From Nocardioides daeguensis (GTDB lineage Bacteria > Actinomycetota > Actinomycetes > Propionibacteriales > Nocardioidaceae): a stretch of DNA of 64,000 nt. The stretch spans positions 1 to 64,000 of the forward strand of contig NZ_JAHTKU010000026.1 of NCBI RefSeq assembly GCF_019192965.1, written 5' to 3'. The position numbers were made by a program, and so were the translations under genes. The stretch's first letter is position 1. Every line of letters begins with the position of its first letter. Below are positions 55,091 through 63,655 of this stretch, in pieces. The notes under the pieces were generated by a model. The model made no database searches and was not told the origin of the DNA. It worked only from the letters and a program-made list of their open reading frames with translations.

Positions 55091-55753
55091 GTGCCCACCG
55101 CTCGCGACCGCCTCGTCGCCGCCGCCTTCGAGCTCTTCGCCGGGCAGGGGTACGACGCCACGACCGTCGACGAGATCGCCGCCAAGGCAGGGACCGGCCG
55201 GAGCACCTTCTTCCGGCACTTCCCCACCAAGGACGACGTCGTGCTGCCCGACCACGAGGCGCTGCTGCACCGGGTGGACGAGCGGCTCGCGACCGCCTCG
55301 CCCGCGGGCCGCGAGGTCGCGCTGCGCGAAGCGGCCGGGGTGGTGCTGGCCCACTACCTCGCCGAGGGCGAGACCGCCCGGGCCCGCTACCGGCTCGCCA
55401 GCACGGTGCCGGCGATCCGGGACCGTGAGATCGCCAGCGTCCAGCGGTACGTCCGGTTGTTCGCCCAGCACGTCCACCGCTGGCTGGACACCGAGCCCGA
55501 CGGCCCGCTGCGCGCCGAGCTGGTGGCGTCCTCGGTCGTGATCGCCCACAACCACGTGCTGCGGCAGTGGCTACGCGGCGACGTCGACGACGCCGCGACG
55601 ACGCGGGCCCTGGTCGACCGGGCGCTGGACCACGCGCTCGCCGTGCTGCGCGGACCGGTCACCGACGGCGGGCCCACGATCGTGATCACCGGCAGCGACC
55701 GCGACGTCGAGCAGGTGGTGCGGGACGTCCGCGAGGCACTCGGCCGGTCCTGA
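55091..55753 (+). CDS. TetR-family transcriptional regulator
   Basis: A 220-residue repressor. The DNA-binding helix-turn-helix is AAFELFAGQGYDATTVDEIAAKAGTGRSTFFRHFPTKDDV, shortened as YDATTVDEIAAKAG and GRSTFFRHFPTKDD, at residues 8-50. The ligand domain (55-200) is helical. GTG 55091 follows TAAGGT (55079-55084) by 6 nt and is leaderless. It likely responds to an acyl-CoA or fatty acid and represses the divergent dehydrogenase. Confidence 0.94.
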   Translation: MPTARDRLVAAAFELFAGQGYDATTVDEIAAKAGTGRSTFFRHFPTKDDVVLPDHEALLHRVDERLATASPAGREVALREAAGVVLAHYLAEGETARARYRLASTVPAIRDREIASVQRYVRLFAQHVHRWLDTEPDGPLRAELVASSVVIAHNHVLRQWLRGDVDDAATTRALVDRALDHALAVLRGPVTDGGPTIVITGSDRDVEQVVRDVREALGRS

Positions 55754-55802
55754 CCCCGGCCACCCGCGGGAAGACCTGGGCCACCCCCCGGGTTGCACCC
55801 TC

Positions 55803-56225
55803 ATGACCACCCCCGCGCACCTCGACCCCACTGCCATCGACTGGATGCTCGAGGAGGCCACGACCTGGGCGGTCGTCGGCCTGTCCAGCAACCCCGACCG
55901 GACGTCGTACCGGATCGCCGAGCTGCTCCAAGCGCGCGGCAAGAAGATCGTGCCGATCCACCCGTCCGCACCGGTCGTGCTCGGCGAGCAGGGCTACGCG
56001 ACGCTGGCCGACGTACCGTTCCCCGTCGACGTGGTCGACGTGTTCCGTCGCTCCGAGGACGCCGGCCGGTTCGCCGACGAGGCGGTCGCCATCGGCGCCG
56101 GGGGCGTGTGGTTCCAGCTGGGCGTGGTCGACCAGGCCGCCTTCGAGCGGACCTGGGCGGCCGGTGTGCCGATGGTCATGGACACCTGCCCGGCCATCGA
56201 GTGGCGGAGGCGCAGCGGCGCGTGA
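55803..56225 (+). CDS. CoA-binding domain protein
   Basis: A 140-residue protein of the small CoA-binding (succinyl-CoA synthetase-like) family: WAVVGLSSNPDRTSYRIAELLQARGKKIVPIHP, shortened as VVGLSSNPDRTSY and GKKIVPIHPSA, then VDVFRRSEDAGRFADEAVAIGAGGVWFQLG, and the closing DTCPAIEW. It binds CoA but lacks any catalytic partner; its role is unclear. The start is ATG 55803. Confidence 0.9.
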   Translation: MTTPAHLDPTAIDWMLEEATTWAVVGLSSNPDRTSYRIAELLQARGKKIVPIHPSAPVVLGEQGYATLADVPFPVDVVDVFRRSEDAGRFADEAVAIGAGGVWFQLGVVDQAAFERTWAAGVPMVMDTCPAIEWRRRSGA

Positions 56226-56253
56226 GGAACGAACGCGACGCGTGGGCGCCGCA

Positions 56254-56307
56254 GGATTGAGCAAGCACGCGGCCGAGGAACGAGGTCGCGACTGCGCGTC
56301 GAAATCC
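56254..56307. repeat. 54-bp interspersed repeat (GGATTGAG...TCGAAATCC), copy B
   Basis: The element opens GGATTGAGCAAGCACGC and closes GCGCGTCGAAATCC, with an internal GCGGCC...GGTCGC hairpin. It is a close relative of copy A at 24098-24150 and lies directly before the purE stop codon (3' side of purE). Confidence 0.7.
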
Positions 56308-56309
56308 AG

Positions 56310-56798
56310 TCACTGATCCCGGACGACGGCGCCCTTCGCCTCGGCAGCCAGCTTCAGCTCGTCCTGGAAGCTGCTCATCTGCTTCTGCAGCACGGGATCC
56401 GTCGCCGCGAGGATGCGCACGGCGAGCAGGCCGGCGTTGCGCGCCCCGCCGATGGCGACCGTGGCCACCGGGACCCCTGCCGGCATCTGCACGATGGAGA
56501 GCAGCGAGTCCATGCCGTCGAGGTACTTCAGCGGCACCGGTACGCCGATCACCGGCAGGGGCGTGACCGCCGCCAGCATGCCGGGCAGGTGGGCCGCGCC
56601 GCCGGCGCCGGCGATGATCACCGACAGCCCGCGCCCGGCAGCCTCCTGGCCGTAGGCCAGCATCTCCGCCGGCATCCGGTGCGCGGAGACGACGTCGGCC
56701 TCGTAGGCGATGCCGAACTCGCGCAGCGCCTCGGCCGCGGCCTTCATCACCGGCCAGTCGGAGTCGGAGCCCATCACGATGCCCACGCGCGCCTTCAT
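56310..56798 (-). CDS. purE: 5-(carboxyamino)imidazole ribonucleotide mutase
   Basis: A 162-residue class I PurE of purine synthesis, moving the carboxyl group from N5-CAIR to CAIR. The signatures are GSDSDWP (10-16), SAHRMP with the active histidine, and [14 protein letters not shown] 56798 follows TAGGCT (56806-56811) by 7 nt. The gene follows purK with a 21-bp gap, the usual pairing of purK and purE. Confidence 0.97.
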   Translation of the reverse strand: MKARVGIVMGSDSDWPVMKAAAEALREFGIAYEADVVSAHRMPAEMLAYGQEAAGRGLSVIIAGAGGAAHLPGMLAAVTPLPVIGVPVPLKYLDGMDSLLSIVQMPAGVPVATVAIGGARNAGLLAVRILAATDPVLQKQMSSFQDELKLAAEAKGAVVRDQ

Positions 56799-56819
56799 GG
56801 GGCCGAGCCTAGGGGCTGG

Positions 56820-57998
56820 CTACTCGCTCTCGTCGCCGAGGTCGCCTCGGAACCACGCGGCCGCGTGCCGGCCGCGCTCGAGGCAGTCCTCGAGGTCGTC
56901 GCCGTAGACGTTGACGTGGCCCACCTTGCGGCCCGGACGCAGCTCCTTGCCGTAGAGGTGCACGCGCAGCCCCGGGTCGCGGGCGAGGACGTGTCGGTAG
57001 CCGTCGTACAGGCGACCGACGTCGGGATCGTCGCCGCCGAGGATGTTGACCATCACCGTCCAGCGGGCGCGCGGGGCGGGCGAGCCGAGCGGCAGGTCGA
57101 GGGCCGCGCGCAGGTGGTTCTCGAACTGGCTGGTGACCGCGCCGTCCTGGGTCCAGTGGCCCGTGTTGTGGGGGCGCATCGCGAGCTCGTTGACGAGGAC
57201 GTGGCTGTGCCCGTCGGCGTCGACGGTCTCGAACAGCTCGACGGCGAGGATGCCGGTGACGCCCAGCTCGCCGGCGATCCGGAGCGCGAGCTCCTGGGCG
57301 GCGGTCGCGGCAGCCGGCTCGAGGTCGGGCGCCGGGGCGATCACCTCCCGGCACACACCGTCCACCTGGAGGGTCGCGACGACGGGGTACGCCGCCGCCT
57401 GGCCACTGGGTGCGCGGGCGACGAGGGCGGAGAGCTCGCGCCGGAAGTCGACGAGCTCCTCGGCGAGCAGCCGGACCCCGGTCGCCTCGGCGGCGGCCAG
57501 GGGCTCGGCCGCGTCGGCGAGCGTCCGCACGACCCAGACCCCCTTGCCGTCGTACCCACCCCGGGAGACCTTGAGCACGCACGGGAGACCGAACGCCTCG
57601 ACGTCGGCCTCGGTCGCGACGACGGCCCAGCGCGGCTGCGGGGCGCCGAGACGGGTCATCGCCTCCCGCATCACGACCTTGTCCTGCGCGTGGACGAGTG
57701 CCTCGGGTCCCGGGTGGGCGGTCACACCGTCGGCGGCGAGCGCGCGCAGGTGCTCCGTCGGGACGTGCTCGTGGTCGAAGGTGACGACCGAGCAACCCTC
57801 GGTGACGGTGCGCAGCGTCGCCAGGTCGCGGTAGTCGCCGACCATCTGGTCGGGGATGACCTGGGCGGCCGAGACGCCCTCGGCCTCAGCGAGAAGACGG
57901 AGCGGTACGCCGAGGGCGACGGCCGGCTGGGCCATCATCCGGGCGAGCTGACCGCCACCGATGACGGCGATGCGGGGCGCGGGTTCGGTCGTCGGCAC
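56820..57998 (-). CDS. purK: 5-(carboxyamino)imidazole ribonucleotide synthase
   Basis: A 392-residue ATP-grasp enzyme that makes N5-CAIR from AIR and bicarbonate, feeding PurE. The start IAVIGGGQLARMMAQPAVALG has the nucleotide fold, then VLKVSRGGYDGKGVWVV, shortened as LKVSRGGYDGKG, for ATP binding, and ELAMRPHNTGHWTQDG, the substrate motif, intact. GTG 57998 follows TAGGGT (58005-58010) by 6 nt. Confidence 0.96.
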   Translation of the reverse strand: MPTTEPAPRIAVIGGGQLARMMAQPAVALGVPLRLLAEAEGVSAAQVIPDQMVGDYRDLATLRTVTEGCSVVTFDHEHVPTEHLRALAADGVTAHPGPEALVHAQDKVVMREAMTRLGAPQPRWAVVATEADVEAFGLPCVLKVSRGGYDGKGVWVVRTLADAAEPLAAAEATGVRLLAEELVDFRRELSALVARAPSGQAAAYPVVATLQVDGVCREVIAPAPDLEPAAATAAQELALRIAGELGVTGILAVELFETVDADGHSHVLVNELAMRPHNTGHWTQDGAVTSQFENHLRAALDLPLGSPAPRARWTVMVNILGGDDPDVGRLYDGYRHVLARDPGLRVHLYGKELRPGRKVGHVNVYGDDLEDCLERGRHAAAWFRGDLGDESE

Positions 57999-58025
57999 GG
58001 CCGAACCCTACGCAGTGCGAACGTG

Positions 58026-58352
58026 CTATGCCGAACTGGTGGCGTCGGCCGTCATCTCGACCTCGAAGCGCAGGCCCCGGCCCCGGATCGTGGTGATCAG
58101 CCGCGGCTGTCGGGTGTCGTCGCCGAGCTTGCGCCTCACCCACCCCAGGTGGACATCGATCGTCTTGGACGACGTCCAGAAGGTCACGCCCCACACGTCG
58201 CGCATCAGCTCCTCACGGCTGACCACCGACCCGGCGCGCGCGATCAGCGCATGCACCAGGTCGAACTCCTTGCGCGACAACAGGATCTCGCGGTCCCCAC
58301 GCCACGTTCGCCGGGTCGACGGGTCGACCCGGACGTCCTGCACCTCGATCAC
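58026..58352 (-). CDS. orphan winged-helix DNA-binding protein (OmpR-type effector domain only)
   Basis: A 108-residue protein made only of the OmpR-family winged-helix domain: LSRKEFDLVHALI, VVSREELMRDVWG, KTIDVHLGWVRRKLGDD and the closing TTIRGRGLRF. No receiver domain is present. GTG 58352 follows TACCTT (58359-58364) by 6 nt; a GTG 21 bp upstream (58373) would add seven residues. It lies 27 bp before purK and may regulate it or be cotranscribed. Activation without phosphorylation is expected. Confidence 0.85.
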   Translation of the reverse strand: MIEVQDVRVDPSTRRTWRGDREILLSRKEFDLVHALIARAGSVVSREELMRDVWGVTFWTSSKTIDVHLGWVRRKLGDDTRQPRLITTIRGRGLRFEVEMTADATSSA

Positions 58353-58423
58353 ATGGCCAAGGTAGGGACGCACCGGCCTCCCCCGACGGGAAACGCAGAG
58401 AATTTTGCATTGAGAGGTCGCGC

Positions 58424-58450
58424 CAAAAGGGCCGCTGACCAGCGGCTTTC
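58424..58450. terminator. small hairpin terminator
   Basis: GCCGCT and AGCGGC form a short stem flanked by AAAA before and TTT after, so it can end transcription in both directions. It separates the winged-helix gene from the cyclase operon. The stretch 58385-58420 is AT-rich (GAATTTTGCA). Confidence 0.55.
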
Positions 58451-58489
58451 GATGGGGACAGGGGAGATGGAGGGCGGGATCCCGCAGCC

Positions 58490-59434
58490 TCAGGCGCGCC
58501 TGACCGCGACCGGTTCCACCACGCCGAACCCCCGGACCGGACGGGCGGGGAGGGCCCGCGAGTCGACCTGCTCGGCCGGCAGCAGGTCGGCGGTGGCGTG
58601 GTCGACGATGATCCGGTTGCGCCGCGCCACCTGGGTCAGCCGAGCGGCCAGGTTGACCGGCGGGCCGAACACATCGCCCATCCGGAGCACGACGCCGCCG
58701 GTGGCCAGACCGACCCGGACGTCGGGCATCCGCGGGTCGCGCCCGATCACGTTGATGATCCCCTCGGCGGTGGTGAACGCGGCCATCGGGTCGTCGTTCA
58801 CGAACAGCACGGCATCGCCCATGCTCTTGATCAGCCGGCCCTGCTCGCGGGCGATCACGTCGCCGCACCGGGCCTCGAACACCTCGACCAGCTCACCGAT
58901 GCGTTCCCGGGAGACCTCGTTGGACAGCGCCGTGAAGCCGACGATGTCGGCGAACCCGACGCTGAGGTCGGTGGTGTGCGGATCGTCGTCGAGGGCGCGG
59001 ACCGCCTCCATCCGGGCGATGGCCGCGGCGAGGTGGCGGCGCCACGCGTAGAGGAGCAGGTCCTCGAACCGCTCCCCCAGCCGGGCCGTCACCCAGGCTC
59101 CGGGGTCCTCGGCGTTCTCCGGCGCGCCGTCGGCAACGTGCTGGACGAGCTCACCCACCTCCCAGTCGGCCAACCTGGCCATGGTGATGCCGATACCGCG
59201 GGTGACGTTGAGCGCGACCTCGGGCAGGACGGCCTCGTGGTCGGGTCCCTCCGCGAGGATCCGCATCGCCGCGACGTCCGCACTGGTGTAGGCGCGCTCG
59301 TCGCCGTGCTCGGCGAAGCCGAGGGTGCGGAACAGGCGGCGGGTCAGGTCGAGCGACAGGCCCGCCTGGTCGGCCACCTCGGCGGCCGTGAGCTCCGGCT
59401 CCTCCCCCGTCCGCTCCGGACCGGTGTCAGACAC
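58490..59434 (-). CDS. class III adenylate cyclase
   Basis: A 314-residue cyclase that makes cAMP. The N-terminal 140 residues are helical and resemble the regulatory domain of Rv1264-type cyclases. The catalytic domain has VGFADIVGFTALS (first metal aspartate), the lysine and second aspartate in RLIKSMGDAVLFVND, and VFGPPVNLAARLTQ with the adenine-selecting and catalytic asparagine/arginine. All needed residues are seen. It follows the PH-domain gene with 8 bp of overlap, so the two are coupled. Confidence 0.93.
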   Translation of the reverse strand: MSDTGPERTGEEPELTAAEVADQAGLSLDLTRRLFRTLGFAEHGDERAYTSADVAAMRILAEGPDHEAVLPEVALNVTRGIGITMARLADWEVGELVQHVADGAPENAEDPGAWVTARLGERFEDLLLYAWRRHLAAAIARMEAVRALDDDPHTTDLSVGFADIVGFTALSNEVSRERIGELVEVFEARCGDVIAREQGRLIKSMGDAVLFVNDDPMAAFTTAEGIINVIGRDPRMPDVRVGLATGGVVLRMGDVFGPPVNLAARLTQVARRNRIIVDHATADLLPAEQVDSRALPARPVRGFGVVEPVAVRRA

Positions 59435-59948
59435 CTTCGTCCCGGCGGGCGGCCGGTCCGCTGTGGAGCTCGTGGAGCAGCTCGTTGAGCTGGCGCTGGG
59501 CGGCCTCGACGTGCGGGATGTCGTTGAGTCGCACGGTGCCGAAGGTCGACGCGTCGGAGATCAGCAGGCTGCCGCAGCCGAACGGCCGGTCGAGCAGGTT
59601 GACCTCCATCGCGATGTCGCTGACCCGCGCCAGCGGGATGTCGTGGCCGCGGCGGGTGATGATGCCGTTGCGGGTGATCAGCCGGCGGTCGGTGAAGGCG
59701 TGCACGGTGGTCAGCCAGTCCAGGAAGGGGCGCAGCGAGAACCACACGATGCCGAGCACGACGAGCACCCACACGATGAGGGTGAGCACCCCCGGGAAGC
59801 CGGAGTCGTCGAGCAGGACCTGGGCGGCGACGCCGGCGGCCAGGAGCACCACGAGCGCGAGGATCGGCCCGAACAGCGCCTTGGGGTGCTGACGGGTGCT
59901 GATGATCAGGCGCTCACCGGGGTTGAGCAGCTTCTTCGAGATGGCCAC
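59427..59948 (-). CDS. bacterial PH-domain membrane protein (bPH2/YdbS-like)
   Basis: A 173-residue protein with an N-terminal basic start, two membrane helices (about 25-46 and 55-72) and a C-terminal bacterial PH domain beginning FTDRRLITRNGIITRRGHDIPLARVSDI, shortened as FTDRRLITRNGIITRRG. Such domains sit under the membrane with unknown ligands. Because it is translated with the adenylate cyclase, it may tether or regulate it at the membrane; inference only. The ATG is 59948. Confidence 0.88.
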   Translation of the reverse strand: MAISKKLLNPGERLIISTRQHPKALFGPILALVVLLAAGVAAQVLLDDSGFPGVLTLIVWVLVVLGIVWFSLRPFLDWLTTVHAFTDRRLITRNGIITRRGHDIPLARVSDIAMEVNLLDRPFGCGSLLISDASTFGTVRLNDIPHVEAAQRQLNELLHELHSGPAARRDEGV

Positions 59949-59984
59949 GGGTCAGATCATTCCACCAAGCGAGGTGTCTTCGGC

Positions 59985-60806
59985 TCAGGTCGGGCGAACG
60001 TGGATCACGTCACCCGCGCCGACCCGCTCCGCGCCGGACGCCGTGGTGACCACGAGCCGACCGTCGTCGTCGATGTCGGTGGCACGGCCGAGCAGCTGGC
60101 CGCCGCCCGGCAGCTCGACCCGGACGTCGCGCCCCAGGGTCGCGCAGTTGGACCGGTACGACGCCGCGAGGCGCGCCGTGCCCTGCTCGCCGCCGGCCTG
60201 CCAGACGTCGTACCCCTCCCGGACGGCGGCGACGACGGCGAGCAGCACGGACGTGCGATCGGGGGCGCCGGGAGCCGCCACGGCCAGGCTGGTGGCGGTC
60301 GGGACCGGGAGCTCGTCGGCGGTCATCGCGACGTTGATGCCGACCCCGACGATCGCGGCCGGACCGGTGGGGGTCTCCACCCGCTCGACCAGGATGCCCG
60401 CGACCTTGCGGTCCTCGTCGAGGAGGACGTCGTTGGGCCACTTCACGCTCGCCTCGTAGCCGAGGGCGGTGATCGCCTTCGCCACGTTGTGGCCGACCAG
60501 CAGCGGCAGCCACGGCCAGGACGCCGGCGGCACCGTCGGGCGCAGCACCAGCGAGAAGGTCACCGCGGTTCCCGGAGGCGTCTCCCAGGTGCGGTCGAGG
60601 CGGCCGCGGCCCGACGACTGGTGGTCGGCGACGACGACGAGTCCCTCGTGCGCACCGGCCCGGGCACGCTCCGCGGCGACCTCGTTGGTCGACGGGGCCT
60701 CGGCCAGCAGCTCGAAGGACAGGTCGGGGGTCAGCTCGGACACGCCGGCGAGACGGTCGCCGTCGAGCGGTCCACGGGTGGGGGTCGGGGTGGAACCGGA
60801 AGTCAC
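59985..60806 (-). CDS. birA: biotin--[acetyl-CoA-carboxylase] ligase
   Basis: A 273-residue biotin protein ligase that activates biotin with ATP and attaches it to biotin carboxyl carrier domains. The biotin/ATP loop is SSGRGRLDRTWETPPG (with the GRGR box), then WPNDVLL and KVAGILVE (substrate lysine region), and VGVGINVAM. The N-terminus is a short extension, not a DNA-binding HTH, so it is not a repressor. GTG 60806 is taken as start. It is followed by the PH-domain/cyclase pair. Confidence 0.94.
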   Translation of the reverse strand: MTSGSTPTPTRGPLDGDRLAGVSELTPDLSFELLAEAPSTNEVAAERARAGAHEGLVVVADHQSSGRGRLDRTWETPPGTAVTFSLVLRPTVPPASWPWLPLLVGHNVAKAITALGYEASVKWPNDVLLDEDRKVAGILVERVETPTGPAAIVGVGINVAMTADELPVPTATSLAVAAPGAPDRTSVLLAVVAAVREGYDVWQAGGEQGTARLAASYRSNCATLGRDVRVELPGGGQLLGRATDIDDDGRLVVTTASGAERVGAGDVIHVRPT

Positions 60807-60902
60807 GGGCTCTACCTTGGCGCAGCCCGGGCTTCGGGGAAACCCCGGGGGCTGTGGTGCTGCGGGTGCCTGCTGTCGGACCGGCCTCCTAGGGTTTCGG
60901 TC

Positions 60903-62573
60903 ATGACGCGACTCGTGGACGCCCGCACCGACCGGTTCGTCGAGGACCTCGCCGCCCTCGACCCGCTGACGGCGACCTACGCCGGCATCCCCGGCCACGA
61001 CGGCGAGCTGCCCGACCTCTCCCCCGACGGCTTCGCCGCGGGCGAGGAGCTGCACCGCCGGGCGCTCGCCGAGGTCGCCGCGCTCGAGGCCGCCGACGAC
61101 CGCGAGGAGGTCGCGAAGGCGGCCTTCCTCGAGCGGGTCGGGCTCACCGTCGAGCGCGCCGAGGCCGGGGTCGAGCGCAGCGAGTTCTCGGTGATCTCGA
61201 GCGCCATCCACGCGGTGCGCGAGGTCTTCGACCTGATGCCGACCGAGACCGTCGATCAGTGGGACGCGATCGGCTCCCGGCTGGCCGCCGTCCCGGCTGC
61301 GCTCGCGGGCTACCGCACCACGTTGCTCGAGGAGGCCGCCGCCGGACGGGTGTCCGCCAAGCGGCAGTACGCCGAGGTCGCCGGCCAGGTGCGGGGCTGG
61401 ACCGGTCAGGAGGGCGCCGCGGGCGACTACTTCGCGGGCGTCGTCGCCGAGGCGCCCGCCGGCAGGCGGGACGCGCTGGCGGCGGCTGCTGCGGCCGCCT
61501 CCTCGGCGTACGCGGAGTTCGGGCGCTTCGTCGAGACCGACCTGCTCCCCCGCGGCCGCGACGTCGACGGGGTCGGCCGCGACCACTACACGCTCGCGTC
61601 GCGGTACTTCCTCGGCGCCAGCGTCGACCTCGAGGAGACCTACCGATGGGGCTGGGAGGAGCTCAAGCGGATCGAGGACGACATGGCCCGCACGGCGATG
61701 CGGATCGTGCCGGGCGGCTCGGTCGCCGACGCGGTGGCCGCGCTCGACGCCGACCCGGAGCGCGACTGCGGCAGCCGCGAGGCCTTCCAGGCCTGGATGC
61801 AGGACAAGTCCGACACCATCCTGGCCGACTTCGACGGCGTCCACTTCGACATCGCCGAGCCGATCCGCACCCTGCAGTGCAAGGTCGCGCCCGTCAACGA
61901 CGGCGGCGCCTGGTACACACCGCCGTCCGAGGACTTCTCGCGCCCCGGCACCATGTGGTTCTCCTTCACCGACGACCACGAGCGCTTCTCGACCTGGCGC
62001 GAGACGACCACCGTCTTCCACGAGGGCGTGCCCGGCCACCACCTGCAGGTCGCGCAGGCCGTCCACCGCGCCGACCTGCTCAACCGCTGGCAGCGGCTGC
62101 TGTGCTGGGTCAGCGGACACGGCGAGGGCTGGGCGCTGTACGCCGAGCGGCTGATGGACGAGCTCGGCTACTTCGCCGACCCGGGCGACCGGCTCGGGTT
62201 TCTCGACATGCAGGGTTTCCGGGCCGCGCGTGTCGTCGTCGACATCGGCGTCCACCTCGGGCTGACCGTCCCGGCCGACAACCCCTTCGGTTGGCGACCC
62301 GGCGAGACCTGGGACGCCGACCTGGCCTACGAGTTCATGCGCGCCCACTCGCGGATGGACGACGGCTCCCTGCGCTTCGAGGTCAACCGCTACCTCGGCT
62401 GGCCGGGCCAGGCACCGTCGTACAAGGTCGGCGAGCGGATCTGGCTCGACGCCCGCGCCGCGGCGCAGGCCCGGCACGGCGCGGGCTTCGACCTCAAGGC
62501 CTTCCACACCGCGGCTCTCGACCTCGGCGGCCTCGGCCTCGACCCGCTGCGGGACGCACTCGCCCGGCTCTGA
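60903..62573 (+). CDS. DUF885 family metallopeptidase-like protein
   Basis: A 556-residue protein of DUF885, a large helical fold related to zincin peptidases. The zinc motif HEGVPGHH (about residues 374-381) and the downstream acidic motif GEGWALYAE are intact, so a dipeptidase or carboxypeptidase-like activity is likely. Predicted cytoplasmic; no signal peptide. ATG 60903 follows TAGGGT (60890-60895) by 7 nt and is leaderless. It is the largest gene in its neighbourhood. Confidence 0.92.
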   Translation: MTRLVDARTDRFVEDLAALDPLTATYAGIPGHDGELPDLSPDGFAAGEELHRRALAEVAALEAADDREEVAKAAFLERVGLTVERAEAGVERSEFSVISSAIHAVREVFDLMPTETVDQWDAIGSRLAAVPAALAGYRTTLLEEAAAGRVSAKRQYAEVAGQVRGWTGQEGAAGDYFAGVVAEAPAGRRDALAAAAAAASSAYAEFGRFVETDLLPRGRDVDGVGRDHYTLASRYFLGASVDLEETYRWGWEELKRIEDDMARTAMRIVPGGSVADAVAALDADPERDCGSREAFQAWMQDKSDTILADFDGVHFDIAEPIRTLQCKVAPVNDGGAWYTPPSEDFSRPGTMWFSFTDDHERFSTWRETTTVFHEGVPGHHLQVAQAVHRADLLNRWQRLLCWVSGHGEGWALYAERLMDELGYFADPGDRLGFLDMQGFRAARVVVDIGVHLGLTVPADNPFGWRPGETWDADLAYEFMRAHSRMDDGSLRFEVNRYLGWPGQAPSYKVGERIWLDARAAAQARHGAGFDLKAFHTAALDLGGLGLDPLRDALARL

Positions 62574-62583
62574 GGCCCGCGGC

Positions 62584-63630
62584 GTGATCAGGCTCGACCG
62601 GGAGCAGGCCCGCCGGATCGCCGTGCGGGCCCAGCTGCTCGACGCCCGGCGTCCCGGCTCGTTGGCCGAGGTCGTCGAGGAGCTGAGTCTGCTCCAGGTC
62701 GATCCGACCGCGGCCGTGGCGCCCAGCGTCGACCTGGTGCTGTGGTCCCGGCTCGGCGACGCCTACGAGCACTCCGACCTGACCTTCGCGCTGGAGACGG
62801 AGCGTTCGCTGGCCGAGCTGTCGTCGTACGTGCGGGCGATGGACGACATCGGCCTCCTGCTCGCCGTCGCGCCACACGAGCTGCACCCGACGATCCACGA
62901 CTGGCTGGCGGCCAACCAGCGGTTCCGCTCCGACGTGCTCGCTCTGCTCGAGGCCGAGGGACCTCGCACCGCCGCGGAGATCCCCGACACCTGCGCGGCG
63001 CCGTGGGCGTCGAGCGGTTGGAACAACGACAAGAACGTCAACCGCCTGCTCGAGGTGCTCACCTTGACGGGCGACGTCGCGATCACCGGACGCCGGGGCC
63101 GGCTGCGGGTCTACGACCTGCCGGAGCGGGTCTACCCGGGCGACCTCGACGTGCCGGCGTACGACGAGGCGCGGGCCGCCCTCGACCTGCGCGAGCAGGC
63201 CGCGCTGGGGATCGCGCGCACCGGTCCGGGCGAGCCGGCGAGGGTCGACGGGTGCGAGGGCGAGTGGCGGGTCGACCCCGATGCGCTGGCCGCGGCCGAC
63301 TCACCCTTTGCGGGACGGTGCGCGTTCCTCTCCCCTTTCGACCGGCTGGTCCACGACCGCGCCCGGACGCTGGACCTGTTCGACTTCGAGTACGTCCTCG
63401 AGATGTACAAGCCCGCCGCCTCCCGCCGGTGGGGCTACTTCGCCCTTCCCGTCCTCCACGGCGACCGGCTGGTCGGCAAGCTCGACGCGAAGGCCGACCG
63501 CAGGGCCGGTGTGCTGCGGGCGCACGCCCTCCACGAGGACCTCCCGTGGGAGCCGGAGGTCGGTGACGCCGTCGACGCCGAGCTGGTCGGGTTGGCCGAC
63601 TGGTTGGGACTGGAGCTGGTCCGGGGCTGA
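62584..63630 (+). CDS. winged-helix HTH_42 / YcaQ-AlkZ-like protein
   Basis: A 348-residue protein of the YcaQ/AlkZ (HTH_42) group of DNA glycosylases, which open interstrand crosslinks or remove bulky lesions. The catalytic motif QxQ or QxD is present as LLQVDPTAAV (Q38 to D40). The later LSPFDRLVHDR segment is conserved in the group. Winged-helix pieces fill the middle. GTG 62584 lies 10 bp after the DUF885 stop, so the two genes may be cotranscribed. Lesion specificity cannot be told. Confidence 0.8.
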   Translation: MIRLDREQARRIAVRAQLLDARRPGSLAEVVEELSLLQVDPTAAVAPSVDLVLWSRLGDAYEHSDLTFALETERSLAELSSYVRAMDDIGLLLAVAPHELHPTIHDWLAANQRFRSDVLALLEAEGPRTAAEIPDTCAAPWASSGWNNDKNVNRLLEVLTLTGDVAITGRRGRLRVYDLPERVYPGDLDVPAYDEARAALDLREQAALGIARTGPGEPARVDGCEGEWRVDPDALAAADSPFAGRCAFLSPFDRLVHDRARTLDLFDFEYVLEMYKPAASRRWGYFALPVLHGDRLVGKLDAKADRRAGVLRAHALHEDLPWEPEVGDAVDAELVGLADWLGLELVRG

Positions 63631-63655
63631 TCGCTCACCGCAGGTGCCGGGCCGC

